NCBI GenBank assembly: GCA_019828545.1
Contig: JACVRA010000063.1
Location: forward strand, 124,001 to 188,000
Direction: 5' to 3'
Source: Paracamarosporium sp. OC-R06-R3
Taxonomy: Eukaryota > Ascomycota > Dothideomycetes > Pleosporales > Didymosphaeriaceae
DNA length: 64,000 bases
The notes under the pieces are model-generated. The model saw nothing but the letters and a program-made list of their open reading frames with translations, was not told the origin of the DNA and searched no databases. This document shows positions 21,955 through 32,356 of this stretch, in pieces (positions within the stretch are counted from its first letter, which is position 1; each line of letters starts with the position of its first letter). Position numbers and translations under genes: made by a program.

Positions 21955-22640
21955 TAGCGCCTTGGCACTTCCCTGCTGCCTATATAAAGACCCGCGCCCG
22001 CGCCCGCTCACGAAATTTCTTTCTCACTCAAGGCGTGGACCCTCACAGGACACAACTCAATGTTTTCCGCAAGGAGACGCTCGGGTAGACGAGCCGCGTA
22101 TCGCAGTAAAAATGGAGCGTTGTTGGTATCAACTCCTTTCCCTAACTCTTCCGGCACAGAGAGATCGTCGTCAGGCAGCATACGCTTCAAGTGTTGCAAA
22201 CAACGCCCACTATCTTCAAGGTAGCGGCGAGACTCTCTGGTCATCACATATACAGGTCCATTACGAGCGACACTTTGTCTTTTTCATGAGACATCCGCTT
22301 GACATGGAGGGTGCTAGCACCCAGAAGAGTATATGGGAAGCATTATGACTCCGCACTCCGTCTAGGCTATATACATGGCTAGGCGTGCTATGGACCTTGA
22401 AGATTCTAGCGTCAATGCCTGCAGCGAAAAGCCTTGGCATGCTTGAACTTGGGGATACCATCCACGGAAGACTCAACTTTTTTGGTAGATGATACGAACA
22501 AAATTTGGTCACATATACCTCCGTTCGCAGTTGTTCGACATCTATCAAAGAATTGGGACTTCACCACTTTCTCTCTTTCATTGAGACAATTGCGGTACGC
22601 AGTTGCTTGAGGAAGGTACATTTGAGTCAGGAAGAAGGGA
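21955..22640 (+). repeat. Diverged dispersed repeat, copy 2
   Basis: Counterpart of 10,545-11,230, same orientation, about 11 kb away. It carries the CTATATAAA element (about 21,980), the short ORF, the GCTATGGACCTTGAAGATTC block, TTGGCATGCT and the TTGCTTGAGGAAG / ATTTGAGTCA end. No transposase or long terminal repeats were seen. Confidence 0.45.
22060..22224 (+). CDS. Short orphan ORF in repeat copy 2
   Basis: 54 codons, 75 bp after the TATA element, first ATG of the leader. The product is basic (MFSARRRSGRRAAYRSK) with a CC pair near the end. It corresponds in place to the ORF at 10,714-10,926. Very short, no domain; it may be non-coding. Confidence 0.2.
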   Translation: MFSARRRSGRRAAYRSKNGALLVSTPFPNSSGTERSSSGSIRFKCCKQRPLSSR

Positions 22641-23806
22641 TAATATATTGTCAATAAACATCATTTCAGGATTCATTGTGGCATGCCTATCGACCAAAGT
22701 GCACCAGCATTTCCGCCGCTACTATGCTGATCCCTCTTTTTTCATCCAACCCTCTTGACCTCCACCTTCCGCCCTGACTTATCTTTAAGCGGAATACTAG
22801 TACGAGTAGAATGATAGGAGAAGAACAGCCTCAAGATAGAACAAAACCTTGAGAGGAGAAAGTAGCAACTGGACTCCAAGCAGTAAGAGGAAACACTGGA
22901 CTCACAAGCGAGAATGACGACAGATGTTCCAAACAACTAATGAGCCCTGCTTGGTGTTGTGTTGCTGTATTACGTCATGAAGTCGCGCTGGTACAAGATA
23001 TCTTTTGTTGATTGAATCTGAACGTTCTAAACACACTACAAATGCTAAACCTCCGAATTCAAGGAGCTCCCGACCAAAACTCCCCGTCTTTGAACATCAA
23101 CAGTGGCTCTCTGAGAGTACCAGAGGGTGATATAATTATTAGAGCCTTATGTCAGTAACTCCCACCCCGTGAATACCTTCAAGAACCTTCCAATCTGCTA
23201 GTCTTGTGGACGTATAAGCACTCAAAAGTAAGCTACGTAGACCCCAAATAGTCTCCAAAGTCTCTTGTTGAAGAATTAACAACATTCTTGCGGTTGATAA
23301 GATCGTTTGATATGTCAGATCGCAACGATTAGCTCATCGCCTGGTGAGAGTCCCATGAAGGATGTCACTCCATACAGATCGCTCACATGGTCTGCCACTG
23401 CTACACCTTCATCTCTTAATCCCATGATGTAGAATCCATCAAAGCATCTTTGGATGGGAGCGCAATAATTGACAGAAAAAGAGGATCACCCCCGTTGAAA
23501 AACAGATTTGTATGAAATTTGATATTAGTCGACCCCTAATAGCCGTTGTACGTTGATCACAGTTCTGAAATCAACACTGTAGTCTATCATCAAGAAACTG
23601 ACAATCCCATTCTCAGCTAGTACACATGACATACAATGACCCATATGCGCTCTACCATGCCGCAAAATACTAAGCACGCTGGACGTAGTGGTGGAGCGCG
23701 CAATGTTGCTTGAGGGCAAGAAAGGAGCCAACACATGGGCGAAGTTGGCGCCATCGGACCATATCAACCGGTCATGGCCAGATCCCCGTCAGGATTTGGG
23801 TCGTCG
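22641..23806. other. Intergenic stretch
   Basis: 1.2 kb of AT-rich DNA without a supported gene. Confidence 0.5.
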
Positions 23807-24916
23807 TCAGACAAACATACTATCATGCTCATCCGGGCCCATGTTCGTGTCCTCGTCCTCAACCTGTGTATTATTTGCCTGATTGTTCGCCTTCCGGGCG
23901 GCATTGTGCTGAAACACTTGTTGACGGCGATACCTTTGGATAGAGGCATTGCTCTGACCTTGCACAACAGCGAAACCTTGATCCTGCGAAGCGGTGGAAT
24001 GCTGATCTTGCTGGCTTTGATAGTCAACGGAAGCCTGGGCCTGGTCTGACATTGCATCGATAGGAAGTCCCTGGATACCTCCTGATGGGTTCTCAGTACG
24101 CAAGTCAGCTCGCTCTTGAGGAAGTTGAACAGCCCCGCCAAGCTGCCCTTGAGAAGGCTGAGCACCAGGAGGAACCTGCGTGCCTGGATTAAAGTGGCCA
24201 TGCGGAACTAAAGTTATTAGCTAGAGTTTAACAATTTAGTAGCCTCTAACGTACCAGAGTTCTGATTGACTCGTAGGTGATCTTGAGCCTGCTGTTGAGT
24301 GCTGATTATTCGAGGAGCTTGCACACCAGTAGGAGCCTGCACGCCTGGGTTAGGGTAGCCTAAAGTTGTTAGCCAGAGTTAAATTTTCTGTTAGGCCTCT
24401 GTACGTACCAGAGCGCTGAGGGGCCTGATGGTGGGTTTGTGGGTGGGCTTGTTGCCGGCTGCCAATGATGTGAGGAGCCTGCGCACCGGAGGGAACCTGC
24501 GTTCCTGGATTTGTATGAGCGGTTGCAGGAGTTGATCGGCCGGGGCCGGAGGATGACTGAGCTTGGGACTGTGGCCGGACGAGATCAGCAAAGTGGGCCT
24601 CGTCTGCACGTCTACGTGCTCTGTTCGCTGCTCGCACTTCGGGAGGCGGACGCGGTGCTGGCTCCCCGTATCCTCGGCCGCGAACCACTTCATTGTGCGA
24701 ACAGTAATCTTCATGAATCATCGGTCCTTGCTCGTGATCCTGAATCCTTTCATCTCGAAACTCGTGCATTCCCCGGAGGACTTCGTAGGAGACCAATTCG
24801 CGCGTCTCGTAGGGATTGTCCGGTATGGGGTCACTCAGGTACCTTCCGTCTCCACGCAACCGCGACGACTCCTTCCAGGCATCTTCGATATTCCTAGAGT
24901 CTTCTTGTGATGACAT
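23807..24916 (-). CDS. Orphan disordered protein with exon-sized internal repeats
   Basis: Three exons: 24,409-24,916, 24,255-24,359 and 23,807-24,207, 337 aa. Both introns (49 and 47 nt) are phase 1 and alike in sequence: each starts GTACGT and ends with a near-identical GCTAA(C/T)AACTTTAG. Exon 2 (35 codons) is a repeat of the end of exon 1: NPGTQVPSGAQAPHIIG...QRSG, then NPGVQAPTGVQAPRIIS...QNSG, with a third, partial copy opening exon 3 (NPGTQVPPGAQPSQ). The unit of 35 codons plus intron was therefore duplicated as one block. The protein is Gln/Pro-rich and disordered, with an Arg-rich part at about 95-105 and an acidic tail. No known domain and no signal peptide. Function unknown. Confidence 0.72.
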
Positions 24917-26507
24917 CTTGGTCCTTGAAGCTTGCTATATATTGGACGTGTGCAAGTGGCCTTTGGTGGTTCTGGTGCGCAGAAATCCGAACACGTGAAT
25001 GGCGGAGCTGCAACACGACCTGGCGCACAGAGTACCTCTGTCTGTAGTTAGTGGAGTTAGTTTCGCAGCCAAACGCGCTAGAACGGTCGATATGGATACT
25101 AACAGATGCACTTTCTTGGCTAGGCACGTACGTACGAAGTTGGCTGAAGCTGATCGCAGCGAACTGAAGGTGCCTGTTCTGAAAATGTGAGTTGATGGAA
25201 GTGCGAGCAGTTGAGAATTGACAAGGGCGGGGTGCGTGCGGGTGAAAAATGGGTGGGGTGTGGTGTTTATAAAGCACGGTGTGTACGCACCGGCCGGGAA
25301 CAACAAAGCTTTCTGAAAAGCGTAAGGGACCAAGCTTTTCATGTTTGGAATTCTGATCAGCGGTGCGAAGGTAATGTTTGGCAATGAGTGAGCCGCAGAA
25401 AGCACACGCCCACCGAGGCTAAAGCTGGCGCAAGCTACCAAAAGCAGCCCAGTACACGGCGCTTCTGATACTGTTGAAGATTCTTACGAAGTTCTGACGC
25501 AGGCTTGAGGGATATCATAGTCCAGCATGCTCCGCTGCATCCCCCAAACATCTTGACAATCTCGTTGTACTCTCATTGTCTGTCTTGGATGTTACCGCGT
25601 AGATTTGCTTACACCACCACCTAGTCAAGCGATAGTATATCCGATGTGCTGAAATAGAGTGGCCTTTGGTTACTGTGTAGGTTAGCGTGTTATTCTGGAC
25701 GCAGAGTCGTTAGCGATAGTTGGCCTTGTTGAAAGATATCCGCATCTTTGCAGTACTTTTGGTTCCAATCGTACCATGCACCACAAACCTACTCCAAAGA
25801 GGATGCTTCAAAGTGGAGTTTGGTACACGTAGGTAAACAAACAAGATGAATGTTGAACGTTCCGAAGGGGTTTGCGCCCGGTCCATACAGCAGCAATGAA
25901 TGGACTGAGAATTTCCGTGACCTGCGTTGTCGTCAGAAAAGAAGGACCGGGGTCTGTTGTTGCGCATTGCGCGCGCTAGTCAGGTTTGCTGGTCGGTTTT
26001 CTGGCATTGTCATCGCGTATGATCAATAACTCAGGAACCAGGTCAGCTATATATATATTCTTAAAGCTTTTTGTGCTTACAAAGTAGTAGGTATATATAT
26101 ACCATTTCGCTCATTCTCCTATAACCGTGGACCAAGCATGTTGCCTCGTTCTCGGTGTTGAGTATTTCAGGAGATAGCATCTTCTGCTTCCACACTCTCA
26201 TTCGCTCATATTTATATTCAAGAGATAGGATAATCCCGCTTTCTTCACAACCATTGTGATTACTGATGTTCATGTATACTCCATGCATAGTGAACCGACG
26301 TTGCCTTTAAGCTACGCGTCTATACCGCAAGCATCCTAGCGCAATGACAAATGTATCATCCTAGGTTCCACCCCCACTTCCCCATTACCCCATAAATCAG
26401 CTGTCGGAAACCATATAACATCATTCCCTTTCTCTCTGTGTAGTCTCATACTTGGCTGCATGTTCCTTCTTCAAACTCTCAAATCCCAATTCCGAACTCT
26501 CCACACA
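24917..26507. other. Intergenic stretch
   Basis: 1.6 kb between divergent genes. It contains TATATA runs near 26,048-26,100. The longest frame (24,935-25,441, -) lacks an ATG-led, family-like product, so I reject it. No gene seen. Confidence 0.5.
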
Positions 26508-26549
26508 ATGGCCGACGCATCCGAGTACATCCTCCTGCCTATTAGGTAA
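26508..26549 (+). promoter_or_regulatory. Upstream ORF before the DUF427 gene
   Basis: A 13-codon ORF, ATG at 26,508 and TAA at 26,547-26,549, ends 14 nt before the main ATG. If it is in the transcript it could reduce translation of the main frame. Its sequence could instead belong to a first exon, but joining it would need a 32-nt intron. Confidence 0.4.
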
Positions 26550-26563
26550 TACAATGCATTAAC

Positions 26564-27480
26564 ATGGTACCCAACAGCCTCACCAAACTCGCCCAAAAGC
26601 TCGCTTCCGAGGGGCCCCACAAAGTCGAACCAACACCCCGTCGCGTCCGCGCCCTCCTCGGCGGAACCTACGTCCTCGACACTATAAAAGCATATCACGT
26701 GTGGGAACACCCATACTACCCACAGTACATCTCCCTCCCTGCAACCCCATCCCAAGCCAGACACACACGACTAACACGACAACAAAGATTCTACGTCCCC
26801 ATCTCAAGCATAACCGCCTCGGCCAACCTGACGACAAATGGCTCCGTCTCGGGCACCAGCGACGCTGTGCACTTCGGGACCCTCTCCGCCGGCACATCCA
26901 AGACGTCCCGCATCCTAATCTTCAACACAAAGGAGCTGAAAGGCCTCATGAAAATAGACTTCCCGGCCTTAGACCAGTGGTTCGAAGAAGACGTCCCGAT
27001 CTACCAGCACCCCAAGGATCCGTACAAGAGGATCGACATCTTGAATTCGACGCGTGAGGTCAAGGTGGAGCTGGTACGTACTCTGATTCATGTGTCCTCA
27101 AAACGCAACGACACGTCTCTTCCGCTTCCATCCCTTCTCCCCCAAAAAACCACACCAACTCACCTAACCCTTAGGACGGCCACCCCCTAGCCTCAACCAA
27201 GAACCCCCTAATCCTCCTCGAAACAACCCTCCGACCACGCTACTACCTCCCCCCCACCAGCGTAGACTGGTCGCTCCTCTCCAAAAGCACCACAGAAACG
27301 TACTGCCCGTACAAAGGCCGAGCAAACTACTACAACGTCACCGTAAACGGGAAAGAATACAAAGACCTGGTGTGGTATTATCAATATCCGACAGCCGAGA
27401 GCGCGGCCATAGTGGGGCATTTGTGTTTTTATAATGAGAAGGTGGATGTTTGGGTTGATGGGGTGAAGGAGGAGAGGTAG
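26564..27480 (+). CDS. DUF427-domain protein
   Basis: Three exons: 26,564-26,724, 26,788-27,073 and 27,175-27,480, with introns of 63 nt (branch ACTAACAC) and 101 nt (branch CCTAACCC), 250 aa. The protein has two DUF427-type halves. The first opens with VEPTPRRVRALLGGTYVLDT and AYHVWEHPYYPQFYVP. The second has ETTLRPRYYLPPTSVDWSLL, then TYCPYKGRANYYNV and LVWYYQYPTAESAAIVGHLCFY. This matches the usual DUF427 pattern of CPYKG followed by W.Y..P. The biochemical role of the family is not established. No targeting signal is seen. The splice sites were chosen because they restore the HPYYPQ-FYVP and KVEL-DGHPL junctions. Confidence 0.88.
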
Positions 27481-27602
27481 GTGGGAGGGGACGAATTGGG
27501 TGATATGGTGCGCGTGGTGGAATGGAGGATGTGGATTAAGGCTGAGACAGAAAGATATATATGATGGCCTAGGCGTGGTAATGTTGTTTGAAAATGTAAA
27601 GA

Positions 27603-29604
27603 CTACCGCATCCTATAGTCGTCCAGCCCCATACCTCTTGCAATCTTCTTCCCAAGCGCCTTCTTCAGAAACTGCTCTCGCGCCAGAGCTCGCGTTTGCT
27701 GCTGCACGTTAGCCTTCATCATAAACGTTGCGATGCTTTACACGTACCTTGACGAAAACATCCGCCTCTACCCTCCCCTTATCCAACGCCATCCCAAGTA
27801 CAAACAGCGCCTCACTTATACCCCTCTCCTCCGCCGCTACCACATAAAGCTGCCCACCTACTACAGTCGGCGCGACAAGCACGTCATCAACATCAGGCGC
27901 CTTCCTCCTCTTCGCATCCTCCATTACCCTATCTGCTTCCAACATAGCATCGCGCAATATCTGCTCGTTGGACGCAAGTGCGGCGTCGAGTTGCTGGAGC
28001 TGGTCGAGCTCGGATTGCAGACGTGCGTATGCGTTCTGAAGGGCGGATTGCTGGGATTGCAGAGGCGCGATAGCGGCATTGTTCTGGGAAACGGTTTGGC
28101 GGATTTGGGCCGTGAGAGCGGAAGAGAGTGCGTGGAGGAGGGCATCTTTTTCGGGATTGGGAGGAACGGGTGGTACATGGACCGGTTCTTGGGGACCTTT
28201 CTGTGAAGGAAGAGTGACCTCTAGAGAGTCCATGTCCATCAAATTTGGCGGAGGTGCTGGGGGTTGCTGGGGCGGTGGCTGTTGGTACTGCGCATATTGC
28301 TGGGATGGGTTGTGCTGAGGAGGGCCCTGGGGGTATGGCGGTTGAACTAGCGGAGCTCCATAGTGTTGTGCCTGCTGTGACAAAGGATGTGGGTATTGCT
28401 GGGGCCGTGAGAAATTGGATGCTGGGGGTTGTGGAGGCGGCGCTGGATGTTGATATTGTCTATTTCCGAAGCGCTTATCTTCTGGGGTAATAGGACTCAC
28501 TGGACTCCCTATCTCGTAGGACTGGGGAGGGTAGTTCTGGGATTGCACATGTGGACGAAGTGGTTTGGCCACCGGTGTTGCTGGACTCATGTCATAGCTC
28601 GTTTGCCGCTGTCCTGCATGGTGCTGTTGCTGTTGCTGCCAACTGGTTTGGCCAACATGACTATTACTCTGTGGCTGCTGATACTGATTTTTATGTTGCG
28701 ATGCTTGCTGTGAAGGGTGTGGTGGGAGGGGCGGTGGCTGCGAGTATCGATCCTGTTGTGACTGTGGGCGAGGGGCCGGCCTACTCTGGTCGTACGGCTT
28801 TGGTGGTTTTGGTGGAGGCGCCGGAGCCCCAGAGGCAGGCCCTGGGGAGGACGAGGTAACTGGTGTGCCCTGCATCGATCGTCTCCACTCCGTTGGTGTA
28901 GGAGGTACAGGCGGGGGTGCCTGCGCAGCAGGCGCATTGTATTGCGGTTGCTGTACTTTTGAGCGCACAGGCGGTTCTTTTGCGAATACGCCCTTCAAAA
29001 CGGCTAAGAAGTCGTATAGAGTACTCTTCTACTCCTAAGTCAGCGTCCAGCTGCTTGTGATCTGCTGTATGGAAGCAAGCGCAATGGCGCATAATACACT
29101 TACATCCCAGTACTGTGCCCATTGTGCCAGATACGGATGATATACCCTGCCATCGCCGCTCACATGCTGCCCGGGTCTTACCAGCATATCCTGCGAGGGC
29201 ACCACGTATACTATCGGCGGTTCTCGGGGGTAGGCGTGCGGCACCCATATCGCGATCGGAAAGCCGAACGTTTGGCCGCGAAACAGCACGGGTATCGTTC
29301 CACCGAGCTGCAGCAGCAGCGCAGAAGCTCCATTCTCGTACGCTGATACCGTCAGTATACTTTTGTGAATGTACGAGCCGAGTGGGGCGTTGCAGAGCTG
29401 GGCGCATACTGTAGACATCGGTGCGTGGGGATAGCGATGGGTAGCTGGAAAGCGTTTCGGCGACGTCGTGATACGTGCGATTCACATCTGCATATTCCTA
29501 AGAGACGTGCGTCAGTGTCTGTGCGTTTTTGAATGCGTGGAGATGGTTACGCTGGGCAGGACGCTGTATAGCCAGTTCAGCACCTTCTCTGGCACACCAG
29601 CCAT
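27603..29604 (-). CDS. VPS23: ESCRT-I subunit Vps23 (TSG101 homologue)
   Basis: Five exons: 29,551-29,604, 29,410-29,497, 29,104-29,342, 27,748-29,028 and 27,603-27,701, with introns of 53, 67, 75 and 46 nt, 586 aa. Vps23 binds ubiquitinated cargo on endosomes as part of ESCRT-I and starts multivesicular body sorting. Order: UEV domain (about 1-150; VPEKVLNWLYSVL, GGTIPVLFRG, PREPPIVYVVPS, RPGQHVSGDGRVYHPYLAQW), a long Pro/Gln-rich linker (about 160-415), a coiled coil (about 430-500), and the C-terminal steadiness box (ALDKGRVEADVFVK ending in ALGKKIARGMGLDDYR). The splice sites are supported by the family: PRTDVY-TYENGAS, YWD-KSTLYDFL, FVK-QQTRALAREQF. As in other UEV proteins there is no E2 catalytic cysteine. 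Confidence 0.93.
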
Positions 29605-30039
29605 GCTGTGGTGAGGTGCGAGTGTATAGCGGGGGAGCTACGACCAGGATTGGGCGTTCAACAGAACCGCATCATCGACATGGCATCTTGGCAGCGATCG
29701 AGTGGGACGGTCTTTTGAAACTTCTAATATTCCAAATACACAATGACATCCTTGTTCTTCACTTTTAACAGCCAAATTGATTTGTGGTCTCGATTGGGTG
29801 CAACGCAGGTCGTGAGGTCGGGATTCGTTCAGGCAGCCATATTTGTGCTTCAAAAACATTATAGTCCTTAATTTCAACCGCTCAATGCAATCTTAGAGCA
29901 GAGCTAGGTAGTATAGTACAGCGAATGCTAGTCGTTGCCGTCGTAAACGCCTCAGCGAGCGTGTTTGCCCAGAATATCCACCAAACCATCAACACCCCCC
30001 CATATCTATACAGTTTGCCGGGTAATCCTCCCACCAACC
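29605..30039. other. Intergenic spacer, VPS23 promoter and NFS1 3' flank
   Basis: 435 bp between two genes on the same strand. Nothing else seen. Confidence 0.6.
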
Positions 30040-31817
30040 TTAATGCTGGCTCCACTCGATCGTGTTGAGGTCGATACCTTCTTGCACCAATTCCCAGAGC
30101 GGGCTGAGCTCTCGCAAGAACGTCACGCGCTCCTTCACCGCATTGAGCACATAATCAATTTCCGCCTCGGTAGTGAATCGACCGATGCCGAAACGAATGC
30201 TGCTGTGTGCGCTCTCATCACTGCTGCCGAGTGCTCGGAGGACGTAGCTAGGTTCTAGGGACGCAGATGTGCAAGCACTACCCGATGAGAGGGCAATGTC
30301 CTTGAGTGCCATTAAGAGCGATTCACCCTCGACGTAAGCGAAAGAAACGTTCACGCATCCTGGATAATGTCGTTCACGGTCACCGTTTAGGGTTGTGTGC
30401 TCCAAAGCCAACAGACCTTCGAGCAAGCGATTTGAAAGCGCGGTGATGCGCTTGGAGTCGTACTATATGTAGTCAGCAACCAGACCGCATCTTAAATATT
30501 GGAGAAATCAAAGTGACCATCAAACTCATAACCCCTGCACATTTGTCAACATGGCGTGTCGGCGACCAGAGGTCGCCTAACACTCTGAAAGCCATGCATG
30601 TATAGTGCTGATAATCATCGGAAGTTAAACAGGAGAATTGCATTTCACGTACCTCCATTTCTTGCTTGGCAAGGCGCGCAGCCTCGCCAATGCCAACAGT
30701 CAAGAAAGGTGCCAACGTGCCACTCCTCAAACCACGTTCCTGGCCACCACCGCTGATGATGGGATCCAGACGAACTCTCGGACGCCGTCGGACATAACAT
30801 GCGCCAACTCCCTTCGGACCATATAGTTTGTGTCCGGATATAGACATGAGATCTATGTTCATCTTGTTGACATCAAGAGGAATCTTGCCCACCGCCTGGG
30901 CAGCATCGGTGTGGAAGTAGACCTTCTTAGAGCGGCACAGCCGGCCAATCTCTTCTATAGGTTGAACAACACCAATCTCGTTGTTGACGGACATGATGCT
31001 GACGAGTGCTGTCTCGGGCCGTATCGCTGCTTCTAGCTGGGCCATGTCGATAAGACCGTTATTCTGTACCGGGAGATAGGTAACCTGATAGCCCTCGTCT
31101 TGCAAGTGTCGGCAACTGTCTAGCACGCACTTGTGCTCGGTCTGACAGGTGATGATGTGGTTCTTCTTTCCCGCACGCTTGAAGAAGCGTGCTACACCCT
31201 TAATGGACATGTTGTTGCTCTCGGTGGCACCGCTCGTGAATATGATCTCCTTGGGGTCTGCGCCAATGAGGTTGGCGAGGTGCTCGCGAGCCTGCTCGAC
31301 GGCCTTGTCCGTTTCCCAGCCATAGGCGTGCGTGCGCGAATGAGGGTTACCGTACAGACCAGTCATGAAGGGCAGCATAGCATCGAGCACGCGCGGGTCC
31401 ATGGGCGTAGTAGCCTGCGCATCGAGATAGATTGGTCTGGATCCCTCGTCCATGATGGTGGCCTGCTTCAGAATGCCTAGGGTTGGTCAATATGACATGT
31501 CACATACAAAAGCTGGCGAGGAAGGAGCTACCTGCTGCGGGACTCATCATGGCATCGGCACCCATGCCAGTCGTAGGCATGGTCGCATCCTCTGGCCTCG
31601 TCCCCGTCTTGCTCAGGAAGGCCTTCTGGTCGGCCTTGATGGCCGTGTCGACGTTCACGGTGGCGTTGGAGGGCTTCGTCTCGGATACATAGTTTCGCCG
31701 CCCGATGGCGTTGGCGGCAGCAGCGCGGGCAGGTACGCGCGAAAAGGTGGACGAGGGATAGCGGCGGGACGCGATGCGGAGGGCCTGCCTCGCAGCGGAG
31801 GGAGCGATGTTCGACAT
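30040..31817 (-). CDS. NFS1: Mitochondrial cysteine desulfurase Nfs1
   Basis: Three exons: 31,532-31,817, 30,653-31,476 and 30,040-30,462, with introns of 55 and 190 nt, 510 aa. Nfs1 is a PLP enzyme that takes sulfur from cysteine as a persulfide for Fe-S cluster assembly on the Isu scaffold and for tRNA thiolation. The N-terminus is Arg/Ser/Ala-rich, as in a mitochondrial presequence. Landmarks: [18 protein letters not shown], the cofactor-site histidine in [16 protein letters not shown], the PLP lysine in [12 protein letters not shown], the mobile catalytic-Cys loop [17 protein letters not shown], and [12 protein letters not shown] near the C-terminus. The 190-nt second intron is the longest I place in this window and has a long open frame into it, so retention would give a truncated protein. 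The promoter is shared with RVS167. Confidence 0.95.
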
Positions 31818-32356
31818 GGCGATGGAGGATGGTCAAGGGATGGGATGCCGCACAAGCTCTGCTCTCCACGACGGTTCACTAGAAAGCTGCGATTGACTAA
31901 GCGAGCCGCGGCTGCACCGATAGCTCCGATGACACCGACCTTTGCACCACCGCGAGCAAGTCGCCGACTGGAGCGGGTCCGGACGACGATCGGGAAATTC
32001 GGGCTAGCTGGGCACGGCGCTGCAGGATTGCCCTTTTTCGACGGCGGGCTGGAAAGACTGCCAGACGCTCCGCAACGCGCATTCCGAGTATCCGCATTGG
32101 CGCCGTGTGCATTGTCTAAGTCCAAGGTAGCGCGTGCCACAGCACAGCCACTCACAGCCCGGGAAGCGTACGTCACTGCCGAACCGACAAGAAGACATTC
32201 AAAGAGGCGCCCGCGCCAAACCCGCAAACGCCTCTGCTCCCTATACACGTCGACCCGCGCTGCCGCCGCCTCCCTGCTCCCTGCGACCACTCCTCCGCAT
32301 CCAGCACTCTCAGATCCGCACATCCACCTCCTGCGACACTCTCTTGCGCGCCACCA
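31818..32356. promoter_or_regulatory. Divergent promoter, NFS1 / RVS167
   Basis: 539 bp between divergent start codons, GC-rich at the NFS1 side. Long ORFs cross it on both strands but are low-complexity Arg/Ala/Pro-rich readings of GC-rich DNA and are not genes. No TATA box seen. Confidence 0.55.

Noticed and set aside
24935..25441. 168-codon minus-strand frame
   Set aside because: No family resemblance, AT-rich codons, and a second frame of equal length overlaps it.
28079..28859. + strand ORFs opposite VPS23
   Set aside because: They mirror the Pro/Gln-rich linker, giving Gly/Trp/Cys-rich artefacts.
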